Positions 36,757 through 45,449 of a stretch of 64,000 nt of DNA are shown piece by piece. The notes under the pieces were generated by a model. That model did not search any database and was not told where the DNA came from. It was given only the letters and a program-made list of their open reading frames with translations. Each line of letters starts with the position of its first letter. Within the stretch, counting starts at the first letter, position 1. Location of the stretch: contig BPGK01000001.1 in assembly GCA_026002995.1 (NCBI GenBank), forward strand, positions 1,922,001 through 1,986,000. Direction: 5' to 3'. Made by a program: the position numbers and the translations under genes. Source of the DNA: Gaiellaceae bacterium (GTDB lineage: Bacteria; Actinomycetota; Thermoleophilia; Gaiellales; Gaiellaceae).

Positions 36757-37824
36757 TCAGGGGCCGCCGAGCGCGGTCGCAACACGGGCGAGCGCTTCGT
36801 CGCGCGGCACGGCGACGAGGACGGCGGCGAGCTCCGGGCCTCGGGTGGCTCCGGTGAGCGCGAGGCGAAGGGCGCGCAGGTCTCCTCCGACGGCCTTGAG
36901 CTCGCGCACGATCGCGCGCGCCTCCTCCAGCGAGAGGCGCTCGGGAGCCCGCTCGCGGAGCTCCGCGAAGCGCTCGAGCGTCGCCCGCGCCTCGGCTGGG
37001 ACGTCGGCGGGAAGCGGCTGGAGCACGAGCTGCGCGTACTCTCGCGCCTCGACGAGCGAGCGGGCGCCCCGCATCGCCGCGACCGCCTCGACCGGCGCAC
37101 CGGCGGACTCCGCAAGCTCCTCGTCGGACATGGCGGCGATCGCGTCCGTCGCGAGACGTCGGAGCCTCGCGAGATCGAGCCGCACGTCGTGCTCGGGGAG
37201 ATCGAGCTCCTCGAGGTACGCGCGCACGGCCTGCGCCGGGAAGCCCTCGTCGCGGAGGTCGGCGAGCGAAGCGTGGCCGTGCCGCTTGGAGAGCTTGCGC
37301 CCGTCCGGCCCGAGGAGAAGCCCGTGGTGGACGACCTCGGGCAGCTCGCCGCCGAGCGCGCGCGCGATCGCGCGCTGGAGCTCGAGGTTGGGACGGTGGT
37401 CGGAGCCCCGGATGACGTGGGTGATGCGCAGATCGAGGTCGTCGACGACCGAGGCGAGCTGGTAGGTGGCCGTCCCGTCCGCGCGCAGGAGCGTCGTCCC
37501 CTCGCGCACGAGGCGGACTGCCCCCTCGTCGTCGCGCGTCGCCGCCCCGCTCGCGAGGGCGCGCTCGGCAGCCGCGCGGTAGAGGTCGCCGCGCTCGCTC
37601 TGACGCACGGGCCCCTCGTCCCAGTCGACGCCGAGCCACGCGAGATCGGCGAGGATCGCCTCCTCCCCGCCCGCGACCGTCCGCGACGGGTCGGTGTCGT
37701 CGATCCGGAGCACGAGCGCGCCACCATGCGCGTCGGCGAAGCGCCTGTTCACGACCGCCGTCAGCGCGTTGCCGAGGTGGAGCGAGCCGGTCGGGCTGGG
37801 GGCGAAGCGCACGCGGACGCTCAC
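36757..37824 (-). CDS. gltX: Compact glutamyl-tRNA synthetase lacking the zinc-region insert
   Basis: The 355-residue protein is much shorter than normal GluRS (about 470-490). The HIGH region RFAPSPTGSLHLGNALTAVVN, LVLRIDDTDPSR, YQLASVVDDLDLRITHVIRGSDH and the KMSKS counterpart DGRKLSKRHGHASL near 175 are intact. The C-terminal helices with LRLALTGATRGPELAAVLV are also present, so it is not GluQ-RS, which lacks them. Missing are about 70 residues between RALASGAATRD and LLRADGTATYQ, which in other GluRS hold the acceptor-stem/zinc insert. TACCGT lies 7 bases before the GTG start. The gene is followed by cysS. Confidence 0.88.
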   Translation of the reverse strand: MSVRVRFAPSPTGSLHLGNALTAVVNRRFADAHGGALVLRIDDTDPSRTVAGGEEAILADLAWLGVDWDEGPVRQSERGDLYRAAAERALASGAATRDDEGAVRLVREGTTLLRADGTATYQLASVVDDLDLRITHVIRGSDHRPNLELQRAIARALGGELPEVVHHGLLLGPDGRKLSKRHGHASLADLRDEGFPAQAVRAYLEELDLPEHDVRLDLARLRRLATDAIAAMSDEELAESAGAPVEAVAAMRGARSLVEAREYAQLVLQPLPADVPAEARATLERFAELRERAPERLSLEEARAIVRELKAVGGDLRALRLALTGATRGPELAAVLVAVPRDEALARVATALGGP

Positions 37825-37859
37825 GCGCTCGACGGTACCCGACGAGCGACGACGCTGGC

Positions 37860-38114
37860 GTGTGCTCGTCGATCCGAGACGTCATCTCGGACGGGATGAC
37901 GACGTACCCTGGGCTGCCCGGCCCCGTGATCTGCGACTTCCTCTCGCGAGAGGAGAGTCGCGCCCACTACGCGGAGGGCACGGAGCCGATCTGCGAGCGC
38001 CTCACCGGTCTCGACGCTCTTCCGCCGTCCGGCGCGCGCTTCTTCGCCGTCCCTCCCCGGTTGCGCGGCGCGGGCACGTTCCCGGTCCGGGCCTGCGTGG
38101 AGCTCCGGTCGTAG
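37860..38114 (+). pseudogene. Cyclase-family (kynurenine formamidase-like) remnant with the middle deleted
   Basis: The 84-residue frame joins two ends of a cyclase-family protein. The first 40 residues (IRDVISDGMTTYPGLPGPVICDFLSREESRAHYAEGTE) match the N-terminus with the DGMTTYPG start. The last 40 (RLTGLDALPPSGARFFAVPPRLRGAGTFPVRACV) match the C-terminus. The roughly 110-130 residues between, which hold the metal-binding HxxTHxDxPxH motif, are missing. The junction is at about residue 44 (TEPICE). The frame is kept across the junction, so a short protein could still be made, but it cannot be an active hydrolase. Confidence 0.7.
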
Positions 38115-38204
38115 GTCGGACGGCGAGCGCCCGTGCCGCGCCGCGCCCGGAGAGCGTTGCGCCCGCGAGCCGTCCAGCGGCCGCCCGTGCGAACCGCCGC
38201 GTCC

Positions 38205-38210
38205 TAGGAT
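38205..38210 (+). promoter_or_regulatory. TAGGAT box before the P-type ATPase
   Basis: TAGGAT lies 7 bases before the ATG at 38218, and no Shine-Dalgarno sequence is present. Confidence 0.45.
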
Positions 38211-38217
38211 CGCCGGC

Positions 38218-40890
38218 ATGACTCCGCGCTCGAGCGGGGAGAGCGCGCACCCACCGGCTGCCCCGCCCGCTCTCCCGAGCAGCCTCGACCTGGCTCGAGC
38301 GGCGACGCTCGACCCAGTCGCCTGCCTCGAGGAGCTCGGGGTCGGAGAGGAGGGCCTGACGACGACGGAGGCGCGCGCCCGACTGGACGCGATCGGAGCG
38401 AACGTCCTCCGTAGCCACGGGACCCGCCCGCTCGCGATCCTCGTCCGCCAGCTCCGCAGCTACCTGCTCCTGCTCCTCGTCGCAGCCGCGCTCGTGTCGG
38501 CTTTCCTCGGCGAGCGCACTGACGCCCTGATCATCATCGGGATCCTCGGTCTCAGCGTCGGGCTCGGCTTCTTCAACGAGTACCGCTCGGAGAGAGCGAT
38601 CGAGGAGCTGCACGAGAGCATTCGGCGGCACGCGCTCGCGCTACGCGACGGCCGGCTCACGCGCGTCGACGTCGTCGAGCTCGTCCCGGGAGACATCGTC
38701 GCACTTCGCGTCGGCGACGTCGTTCCCGCCGATCTCCGCCTCCTCGAGGCAGTCGATCTCGAGTGCGACGAGTCGGTGCTCACGGGCGAGTCAGCGCCGG
38801 TGAGAAAGCAGGTCGCCGCCGTGCGCGAGAGCGATTCGCCGCTCGATCTTCCCTCGTGCGCGTTCATGGGCACGGTGGTGCGGAGCGGGAGCGGACGTGG
38901 GGTCGTCGTCGCAACGGGCTCGCACACCGTCTTCGGGCGGATCGCGCTCCGGCTCGGCGAGCGGCACGAGGAGACGTCCTTCCAGCGCGGGCTCCGCGAC
39001 TACTCACGGCTGCTCGTCGTCGTCACTGGGCTCCTGGCGGGCTCGATCGTCTTCCTCAACTCGCTGCTCGGCCGCCCGCTTCTCGAGTCCCTCCTGTTCG
39101 CGCTCGCCATCGCGGTCGGACTCACTCCGCAACTCCTCCCCGCGATCGTCACGGTGAGCCTCGCGACGGGCTCCCGACGATTGGCGCAACGACAGGTGGT
39201 GGTCAAACGACTCGTCGCGATCGAGGACCTCGGCAACATCGACCTCCTGCTCACCGACAAAACCGGAACCCTGACCGAGGGGCGCACGACGTTTGCGTCC
39301 TCGCTCGATCCCTTGGGAGCCCCGAACGCGAGCGTGCTCGCGCTCGCGCTCGCCGCCTCCGAGGCGGTCGTGGAGGACGGCGAGGTCGTGGGCGGCAACG
39401 ACCTCGACCGGGCGCTCCAGGCCGCTCCGCCATCATCCCGGGCGGCTCCCACCGGCTGGAGAGTGGTCGCCCGCGTGCCATTCGATCACGACCGTCAGAT
39501 CGGCTCCGCCCTCGTCGAGACGCCCTCGGGCGAACGTATGCTCGTGAGCAAAGGAGCGCCGGAGGCGATTCTCGCCCGCTGCGCCCGCGTTCCCGAAGCG
39601 GCGAGCGCGACCCTCGATCGGCTGTTCGTGGACGGATGGCGCGTCGTCGCCGTTGCGACTCGGCCGGCAGAGGGGTTCGCCTCGGTCGATGCCGGCGACG
39701 AGCGCGACCTCGAGCTCAGGGGATTCCTCACCTTCTCGGATCCCCCGAAGGCAGGCGCGGCCGAGTCGCTCGCTCGACTGCGTCGGCTCGGAGTGACGGT
39801 CAAGATCGTGACCGGGGACAACGGGACGGTGGCGGAGGCGCTCTGCCGACGGCTCGGGCTCGAGGTCGCGGGGACACTGACCGGCCGAGAGCTCGAAGCG
39901 ATGAACGACGCCGAGCTCGAGACGGCTCTCGGGCGGATCACGATCTTCGCTCGCGTCACCCCCGAACAGAAGGCGCGGATCATCCGCGCGCACCGAGATA
40001 CGGGGTCGGACGTCGGCTTCCTGGGCGACGGCGTGAACGACGCGATCGCGCTCCACGACGCCGACGTCGGGATCTCGGTCGACACGGCCTCGGAGGTCGC
40101 CAAGGACGCAGCGGACATCGTTCTGCTCACCAAGGATCTCGGCATCCTCGCCGACGGCGTCGTCGAGGGACGCCACATCTTCACGAACACGATCAAGTAC
40201 GTCCTGATGGGGACGTCCTCGAACTTCGGGAACATGTTCTCCGCGGCCGGGGCGTCGCTCTGGCTCTCGTTCCTGCCGATGCTCCCGACGCAGATCCTGC
40301 TCAACAACCTCCTGTACGACGTCAGCGAGCTCACGATCCCCACCGACAACGTCGACGAGGAACTCGTCGCCAGGCCGGCACAGTGGGACATCGGCTTCAT
40401 CCGCCGCTTCATGGTCGTCTTCGGGCCGATCAGCTCGCTCTACGACTTCCTCACCTTCGGCGTGCTTCTCTACGCCTTCCACGCAAGCGAGACGCTCTTC
40501 CGGACCGGCTGGTTCGTCGAGTCGCTCGCGACCCAGACGCTCGTCATCTTCGTCGTCCGCACCCGGCGTGTCCCCTTCTTCCGCAGCCGTCCGAGCCGAC
40601 CGCTCATCGCGACGACGCTCGCCTGCGCGACACTCGGGGCCGCGCTCCCGTACTCGCCCGCGGCCGGCCTCCTCGGCTTCGAGCCCCTGCCTGCGACGCT
40701 TCTCGGCACGCTCGCGGTCATGGTCGCCACCTACCTCGCGCTCGTGGAGGTCGGTAAGCGCGCCTTCTTCCGGGCCGAGCGCCGTCCGGCCGGGCCGCTT
40801 GCGCGCCGGCGACCCCCACGGGAGCGACGTCTGCATCGGCTCGCGGCGCGCTGGAGCAGCGCTCGGCGACGGCCGCTCGCAGAGATCTGA
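38218..40890 (+). CDS. mgtA: Magnesium-type P-type ATPase (MgtA/MgtB-like)
   Basis: This 890-residue pump has every P-ATPase element: the actuator loop DESVLTGESAPVRKQ near residue 185, the phosphorylated Asp in LLTDKTGTLTEG near 346, VSKGAPEAIL in the nucleotide domain and LGDGVNDAIALHDADVGISV near 602. Around ten membrane segments are visible. LTPQLLPAIVTVSLATGSRRL in the fourth segment and the C-terminal SSNFGNMFSAAGASLWLSFLPMLPTQILLNNLLYD are typical of type IIIB Mg2+-importing pumps. It would import magnesium at low external concentration. No Mg2+-sensing leader is seen; a leaderless promoter is likely. It stands alone between the cyclase remnant and the HD-GYP gene. Confidence 0.92.
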   Translation: MTPRSSGESAHPPAAPPALPSSLDLARAATLDPVACLEELGVGEEGLTTTEARARLDAIGANVLRSHGTRPLAILVRQLRSYLLLLLVAAALVSAFLGERTDALIIIGILGLSVGLGFFNEYRSERAIEELHESIRRHALALRDGRLTRVDVVELVPGDIVALRVGDVVPADLRLLEAVDLECDESVLTGESAPVRKQVAAVRESDSPLDLPSCAFMGTVVRSGSGRGVVVATGSHTVFGRIALRLGERHEETSFQRGLRDYSRLLVVVTGLLAGSIVFLNSLLGRPLLESLLFALAIAVGLTPQLLPAIVTVSLATGSRRLAQRQVVVKRLVAIEDLGNIDLLLTDKTGTLTEGRTTFASSLDPLGAPNASVLALALAASEAVVEDGEVVGGNDLDRALQAAPPSSRAAPTGWRVVARVPFDHDRQIGSALVETPSGERMLVSKGAPEAILARCARVPEAASATLDRLFVDGWRVVAVATRPAEGFASVDAGDERDLELRGFLTFSDPPKAGAAESLARLRRLGVTVKIVTGDNGTVAEALCRRLGLEVAGTLTGRELEAMNDAELETALGRITIFARVTPEQKARIIRAHRDTGSDVGFLGDGVNDAIALHDADVGISVDTASEVAKDAADIVLLTKDLGILADGVVEGRHIFTNTIKYVLMGTSSNFGNMFSAAGASLWLSFLPMLPTQILLNNLLYDVSELTIPTDNVDEELVARPAQWDIGFIRRFMVVFGPISSLYDFLTFGVLLYAFHASETLFRTGWFVESLATQTLVIFVVRTRRVPFFRSRPSRPLIATTLACATLGAALPYSPAAGLLGFEPLPATLLGTLAVMVATYLALVEVGKRAFFRAERRPAGPLARRRPPRERRLHRLAARWSSARRRPLAEI

Positions 40891-40909
40891 CCCGCGCTCG
40901 GACGCGGTC
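40889..40909. terminator. Weak hairpin between mgtA and the HD-GYP gene
   Basis: GACC(C)GCG and CGCGGTC can pair around CTCGGA with one bulge. It starts within the mgtA stop codon and ends 12 bases before the convergent gene's stop. It is only a weak candidate. Confidence 0.3.
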
Positions 40910-40920
40910 GCCCCGCTCCT

Positions 40921-42315
40921 CTACGCGACCTGCTTGTGCACGTCGTCGATGGCCGCGAGGCGGTAGGGATCGAGTCGACAGAAGGCGTCGACGACACGCG
41001 GGTCGAACTGGCGGCCGGAGAGCCTGCGGATCTCCGCAACCGCCTCCTCGACCGACCAGGCCGGCTTGTACGGCCGCGCATGGGTGAGCGCATCGAAGAC
41101 GTCGGCGACGGCGACGATGCGGGCGCAGAGCGGTATCTCCTCGCCGCGGAGCCCGTGCGGGTAGCCGGAGCCGTCCCACCACTCGTGGTGGCCGCGGGCG
41201 ATCTCCTCTGCGAGCTGGAGGACGCGGGAGGAGCTACCCGAGAGCAGTCGAGCGCCGAGGACGGTGTGCGCGCGCATGTGCGCGACCTCCTCGGAGGAGA
41301 GAGTGCCCGGCTTCAGGAGCACGGTGTCCGAGACTCCGAGCTTGCCGATGTCGTGGAGTGGAGCGGCTTCTCTCAGCAGCGCCACCTCCTCGTCGGGAAG
41401 GCCGAGCTCGTGCGCCAGGAGAGCGACCGACACGCGAATGCGCTCGGTGTGCGCAAACGTGTCGTCGTCGCGGTACTCGGCGGCGAGCGCGAGCCGGTGG
41501 AGGAGCTCTCGCCGGGCCTCCTCGAGCTCGGCGTTCCGTAACTCGAGCTCGCTTGTGCGCTCCGCGACCTCGCGCTCGAGGCGCTCGTAGTAGGCATGCT
41601 CGTGCTCCTCGAGCCGCTTGCGGTCGGTGACGTCCCGGGCGACTGCGATGAGCTCCCGAGCCGCCAGGTCGGGCTTCGTGCGCCACTCGAGCCAGCGGTA
41701 GCTCCCGTCTTTCGTTCGGTAGCGGTTCCGGAAGTCGAGGACGTCGCGGCCCTCCTGGGTCAGCTCGGCGACGGCGGCGAGCGTCGCCTCGACGTCGTCG
41801 GGATGAACGAAGTCGAGGAACGGCCTCGAGAGGAGCTCCTCGGCGCTGTAGCCGAGCGTCCGGGTGAAGGCGGGGTTCACGCTCGTGAAGTAGCCGTCGA
41901 AGCTCGCAGTCGCGATCAGGTCGAGGGAGTGCTCGCGGAGGTGCTCCAGGGCGCGGCCGAGACGCAGACGCGACTCGACGATCCCGCCTAGGAGAGCCCC
42001 GACGAGCAGACAAGCGAGGACGTGGGAGGCAAGCCAGGCCCCGTCTTCGGGGTAGGCTCGCTCGAGCCACCACGCCCCCGCGAGCACCGAGCAGAGGAGG
42101 CCGAGCGCAATCCCGCCGCGAAGCCCGGACGCCATCGCTCCGAGTGCGAGTGGGAGAGCGAGCAGGAACAGGAGTGCGTCCCCGAGCTCCGCGAGCGCGA
42201 GCGCGAGCGCGAAGATCCCCGCGGCGAGGAGGCACGCGAGCCCGAAGAGCGCACGCTGATCGACCTTGGATGCGCCGGAACCGAGACGAAGCCGCAGCGC
42301 TCGGAGTGGTGACAT
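40921..42315 (-). CDS. Membrane PAS/HD-GYP cyclic-di-GMP phosphodiesterase
   Basis: The 464-residue protein has an N-terminal membrane domain of about four helices (residues 20-110), then a PAS domain (HSLDLIATASFDGYFTSVNPAFTRTLGYSAEELL near 130, closing WRTKPDLAARELIAVARDVTDRK). A coiled coil (RLEREVAERTSELELRNAELEEARR) and an HD-GYP domain follow. The HD part reads AAPLHDIGKLGVSD, and the GYP part HHEWWDGSGYPHGLRGEEIPLCARI. These residues bind the metal cluster that opens cyclic-di-GMP. The last residues include DPRVVDAF. It probably senses a membrane or small-molecule signal. ATG at 42315 is preferred; upstream in-frame sequence shows no conserved features. Confidence 0.88.
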   Translation of the reverse strand: MSPLRALRLRLGSGASKVDQRALFGLACLLAAGIFALALALAELGDALLFLLALPLALGAMASGLRGGIALGLLCSVLAGAWWLERAYPEDGAWLASHVLACLLVGALLGGIVESRLRLGRALEHLREHSLDLIATASFDGYFTSVNPAFTRTLGYSAEELLSRPFLDFVHPDDVEATLAAVAELTQEGRDVLDFRNRYRTKDGSYRWLEWRTKPDLAARELIAVARDVTDRKRLEEHEHAYYERLEREVAERTSELELRNAELEEARRELLHRLALAAEYRDDDTFAHTERIRVSVALLAHELGLPDEEVALLREAAPLHDIGKLGVSDTVLLKPGTLSSEEVAHMRAHTVLGARLLSGSSSRVLQLAEEIARGHHEWWDGSGYPHGLRGEEIPLCARIVAVADVFDALTHARPYKPAWSVEEAVAEIRRLSGRQFDPRVVDAFCRLDPYRLAAIDDVHKQVA

Positions 42316-42515
42316 CGGTTGCGAGATCGGTTGGATGTCGTGGCGCCTCGATCCCTCGGACGGGCAGCGTGCCCGCCACTCGCGTTGTCCTCCTTGCGTC
42401 GCGCCCGGCCGTACGCTCCGGGGCGTGGAGAAGCTCGTGCTCGTATGACTCGACGAGCGAGGCCGCAACCTTCCCTGGTCGAGGTCGAGTCGCGAGCAGC
42501 GACCTCGCCGAACGA

Positions 42516-42548
42516 CGCAGGGCCTGCCGGCAAGCAGCAGGCCCTGCG
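42516..42548 (-). terminator. Strong hairpin downstream of the collagen-like gene
   Basis: CGCAGGGCCTGC (42516-42527) and GCAGGCCCTGCG (42537-42548) form a perfect 12-base-pair stem with a 9-base loop, 10 bases after the stop of the collagen-like gene. No T-tract follows. The remaining bases between this and the HD-GYP gene show nothing recognisable. Confidence 0.7.
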
Positions 42549-42558
42549 TCTCTTCCGC

Positions 42559-43269
42559 CTACGGTCGGACGATGATCAACTCGCCTTCGAACTCTTCTTC
42601 GCTTGCTTCGTCGTCGGCGGGAGCGGGCTCGTCTTCGTCGCCACGGACCGGATCGTCCGAGCTCGAGGGACCGGACGGGCCAGGCGGTCCCTCTGGGCCT
42701 CGCGGGCCAGGCGGGCCGGGCGGGCCCTCCGGGCCAGGCGGGCCGGGCGGGCCTTCCGGGCCAGGCGGGCCGGGCGGGCCGGCGGGCCCTTCCGGTCCCG
42801 CGGGGCCGTCCGCCCCGGGCGCCCCGTCGGCGCCAGCCGGACCGGGCGGGCCAGGAGGACCCTGCGGCCCAGGCTCGCCGTCAGCTCCGGGCGGACCAGG
42901 AGGACCGGCGGGTGCGGTGACGGGGGACGCCGGCGACCAGCTGCTCCACGAGGTCGTCTGCGAGCGTCCGGGAGCGAGGACGAGGTGCCACTCGTGCACC
43001 GGATCGCAGGCGGCGTGGTTGGGTACGACCCGTGCTGTGCCGTTTCTCTTCGGCTTCGCGATGCAGAAATGGATCTCTCCGTCCGGGCCGACGTACGGGT
43101 ACGAGAGAGCGAGGCGCCTCTCCACCCGAGCTTCCTGCGCTTCCTTCGCCGCTGCCGCGGCCTCGGTGCGTGCTTTGCCCGGCTCACTCAGCGCAGCCGC
43201 CGCAAGGGCCACGCAGCCTGCTCCGACGACGATCAGGATCCGTCGACGGTGTCGGACGATCGCGGTCAT
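42559..43269 (-). CDS. Secreted or membrane-anchored collagen-like protein
   Basis: This 236-residue protein has an N-terminal hydrophobic segment ([17 protein letters not shown]) that serves as signal or anchor, then a short coil, a small globular part with two Cys ([33 protein letters not shown]) and a collagen region of 27 unbroken Gly-X-Y triplets. Pro is frequent in X and Y. The tail is very acidic ([27 protein letters not shown]) with an RGD sequence. It probably forms a surface trimer. AGAGGTGA lies 9 bases before the ATG at 43269, which supports that start over the upstream GTG at 43293. Confidence 0.82.
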   Translation of the reverse strand: MTAIVRHRRRILIVVGAGCVALAAAALSEPGKARTEAAAAAKEAQEARVERRLALSYPYVGPDGEIHFCIAKPKRNGTARVVPNHAACDPVHEWHLVLAPGRSQTTSWSSWSPASPVTAPAGPPGPPGADGEPGPQGPPGPPGPAGADGAPGADGPAGPEGPAGPPGPPGPEGPPGPPGPEGPPGPPGPRGPEGPPGPSGPSSSDDPVRGDEDEPAPADDEASEEEFEGELIIVRP

Positions 43270-43531
43270 GCGTTCATTCACCTCTCTCCGCACTTCGATT
43301 CGAACGGATGCCGCGAAGAGATCGTCGGACCACGACCTCGTCTCTTCACCCGATCGGGGGATCGGAGAGCCTGCGAGCGCAGCGCGCCAAAGTCACGACC
43401 TCGAACGCGGACCGCCCGAGTCCGATCAGCCGAGAGCACGCGAGCGCGAAGCAGTGGAAGCGGGTCGGCTCGTAGGCCGCGATCGCCGGCCCCGTGACGA
43501 AGCCACGACGCCCCACCCGACGCACCTTGCC

Positions 43532-43537
43532 TACGCT
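43532..43537 (+). promoter_or_regulatory. TACGCT box before mutY
   Basis: TACGCT lies 7 bases before the in-frame GTG at 43545. This favours 43545 as the mutY start over the earlier GTG-type starts. Confidence 0.45.
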
Positions 43538-43544
43538 CCCGCCC

Positions 43545-44330
43545 GTGGAGAAGCTCTTGCTCACGTGGTTCGCCGAGCACGGACGCGACCTCCCCTGGCG
43601 CTCGACTCGAGACCCGTACGCGATCCTCGTGTCGGAGATCATGCTCCAGCAGACACAGGTCGAGCGCGTCGTCCCGCGCTACCTCGCCTGGCTCGAGCGC
43701 TGGCCGACGGTAGAGTCGCTCGCCGCCGCCTCGCCCGCCGACGTCATCCGCGCCTGGCAGGGGCTCGGCTACAACCGGCGCGCGCTGAACCTCCACGGCG
43801 CCGCCCGGCTTATCGCCGCCGAGGGCTGGCCCGCCGACCTGACGGCGCTGCCGGGAGTGGGGAGGTACACGGCCGCCGCGCTTCGCCGCTTCGCCTTCGC
43901 CGAGGACGTGCTCCCGGTGGACGTGAACGTCGAGCGCGTCCTGCGCCGGACGGGCGCGACGTTCGGCCCTGTCGCCGCGCACGCGCTCATGGATCTCGGC
44001 GCCACGGTCTGCATCGCGCGCATCCCCCGCTGCAGGGTATGCCCACTCGCGGCGCACTGTCCGTCGCGTGGGATCCGGGAGGCGCCGGCGCGCAAGCAGG
44101 GACCGTTCGAGGGCTCGTTCCGTCAGCGCCGGGCCGCCGCCTTGCGTGCGGTCGCCGAGGGGCCCCGACCGCTCGCCGAGCTCGACGGTGAGGCCGTCAG
44201 CGCGCTCGAGCGCGACGGCCTCGTGAGGGTGGCCGGAGACCTCGTCTCGCTTCCGGGGGACGCGACGCCGCCTACGCTCGTCGCAGGAGTGCGACCGCGT
44301 ACGCCGCGAGTCCCTCACCGCGCCCGGTGA
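43545..44330 (+). CDS. mutY: A/G-specific adenine glycosylase MutY, short form
   Basis: The product (about 261 residues) removes adenine mispaired with 8-oxoguanine. Visible are the catalytic Glu in [14 protein letters not shown] near residue 26, the HhH motif [17 protein letters not shown] with the Asp in [10 protein letters not shown], and the iron-sulfur cluster [17 protein letters not shown], which fits Cx6Cx2Cx5C exactly. The C-terminal NUDIX-like 8-oxoG-recognition domain of E. coli MutY is absent; only about 80 residues of low similarity follow. The short form is common in actinobacteria. The end overlaps ispF on the opposite strand by 59 bases. Confidence 0.93.
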   Translation: MEKLLLTWFAEHGRDLPWRSTRDPYAILVSEIMLQQTQVERVVPRYLAWLERWPTVESLAAASPADVIRAWQGLGYNRRALNLHGAARLIAAEGWPADLTALPGVGRYTAAALRRFAFAEDVLPVDVNVERVLRRTGATFGPVAAHALMDLGATVCIARIPRCRVCPLAAHCPSRGIREAPARKQGPFEGSFRQRRAAALRAVAEGPRPLAELDGEAVSALERDGLVRVAGDLVSLPGDATPPTLVAGVRPRTPRVPHRAR

Positions 44331-44754
44331 AGCCGAGGCCGTCGGTCGTCGTCGCCCGCACGCTCACGCTCCCGACCCCGACTCCGAGGGCCCCGGCGAG
44401 TCGTTCCGACATCTCGCTACGGACCTCGCCGATCCGAGGCTCCTCGCCGACGAGGACGCAGTCCGCGTTCACGAGCTCCCATCCGGCGTCGCGCACCTCC
44501 CGATAGGCCTCCCAGAGGAGGTCGAGCGAGGAGGCGCCGCGGTACTCCTCGTCTCCCGAGGGGAAGAGCGTCCCGATATCCCCGAGGTTCGCCGCTCCGA
44601 GGAGGGCGTCGATGAGCGCGTGCGCGATCACGTCCCCGTCGGAGTGCCCGGCAAGGCCGCGCGGGTAGTCGATCGGGACGCCACCGAGCACGAGAGGAAC
44701 CCCCTCCTCGAGCGCGTGCGCGTCGACGCCGAGCCCGACCCGGACGTCGCTCAC
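44272..44754 (-). CDS. ispF: 2-C-methyl-D-erythritol 2,4-cyclodiphosphate synthase
   Basis: The 160-residue enzyme catalyses the fifth step of the MEP isoprenoid pathway, making the cyclic diphosphate. Zinc ligands are seen in GVDAHALEEG (Asp and His near residue 10) and GHSDGDVIAHALIDALLGAANLGDIGTLFP near 37. The C-terminal [23 protein letters not shown] is the substrate-binding segment. Length matches the family. The GTG start overlaps the ispD stop by 4 bases, so the two enzymes of steps 3 and 5 are co-translated. The 3' end runs into mutY on the other strand. Confidence 0.95.
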   Translation of the reverse strand: MSDVRVGLGVDAHALEEGVPLVLGGVPIDYPRGLAGHSDGDVIAHALIDALLGAANLGDIGTLFPSGDEEYRGASSLDLLWEAYREVRDAGWELVNADCVLVGEEPRIGEVRSEMSERLAGALGVGVGSVSVRATTTDGLGFTGRGEGLAAYAVALLRRA

Positions 44755-45449
44755 AGCCACGACTCCACGAGCTCGAGATCGGCGGCCGTCGTGATCTTGA
44801 CGAGCCGCGGATCGCCCTCGACGACGGCGACTCGACCTCCGCTGCGCTCGACGAGCGAGGCGCAGTCCGTCGCCCCCCGAAGCTCCCCCGTGAACGCCTT
44901 CCGCAGCACCGGGCGGAGGAACGCCTGCGGCGTCTGGGCGCGGACGAGACCCTCGCGCGCGACCGTCTCCACGACCTCGCGACCCTCGACGCGCTTGAGC
45001 GTATCGGCGACCTCGAGCGCGGGGACGGCGCCGTCGAACCCCTCCGAGAGCGGCGTGAGCACGCGCTCCACCACCGCGTCGCTCACGAGCGGTCGCGCGG
45101 CGTCGTGGACGAGGACGACGAGCGCCTCCTCGGGCACCTCCGCCAGCCCGGCGCGCGCGGACTCCGCACGCGTGGCGCCGCCCGTGACGCAGGCGACGAC
45201 CTTCGAGGCCGCGAGCTCCTCGGAGAGGAGAATCGCCGGCTCCTCCCACCCCGGAGGGGCGACGACGACGACCGAGTCGAGCCAGGGACAGCGATCGAGC
45301 CGCTCGAGGCTCTCGGCGAGCAGCGGCCTCCCGGCGAGCGCGGCGAACGCCTTCGGTCGGTCGAGCCCGAGACGGGCACCGGCGCCCGCCGCGAGGAGGA
45401 TCGCCCAGGTGCTTCCGGCGAAGCCGGCGCCGCGGGCGCTCTCACGCAC
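44751..45449 (-). CDS. ispD: 2-C-methyl-D-erythritol 4-phosphate cytidylyltransferase
   Basis: The 232-residue nucleotidyltransferase attaches CMP to MEP. The CTP-binding LLAAGAGARLGLDRPKAF near residue 18 and the later VVLVHDAARPLVSDAVVERV near 110 are typical, with RAQTPQAFLRPVLRKAF near 168 and DPRLVKITTAADLEL at the end. Its GTG start overlaps the carD stop by 8 bases, giving the carD-ispD-ispF order also found in mycobacteria, where CarD regulates transcription and IspDF supply isoprenoids. No internal promoter is evident between the three genes. Confidence 0.95.
   Translation of the reverse strand: MRESARGAGFAGSTWAILLAAGAGARLGLDRPKAFAALAGRPLLAESLERLDRCPWLDSVVVVAPPGWEEPAILLSEELAASKVVACVTGGATRAESARAGLAEVPEEALVVLVHDAARPLVSDAVVERVLTPLSEGFDGAVPALEVADTLKRVEGREVVETVAREGLVRAQTPQAFLRPVLRKAFTGELRGATDCASLVERSGGRVAVVEGDPRLVKITTAADLELVESWL

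Noticed and set aside
36757-37824. GluQ-RS (tRNA-Asp modifying enzyme)
   Set aside because: Though short, the protein retains the GluRS C-terminal helices (LRLALTGATRGPELA), which GluQ-RS lacks.
42572-44191. Plus-strand Gly/Pro-rich reading frame opposite the collagen-like gene
   Set aside because: The Gly-X-Y pattern appears on both strands because of GGN/CCN repetition. Only the minus strand has a signal segment, unbroken GXY triplets starting in register, and a proper terminator.
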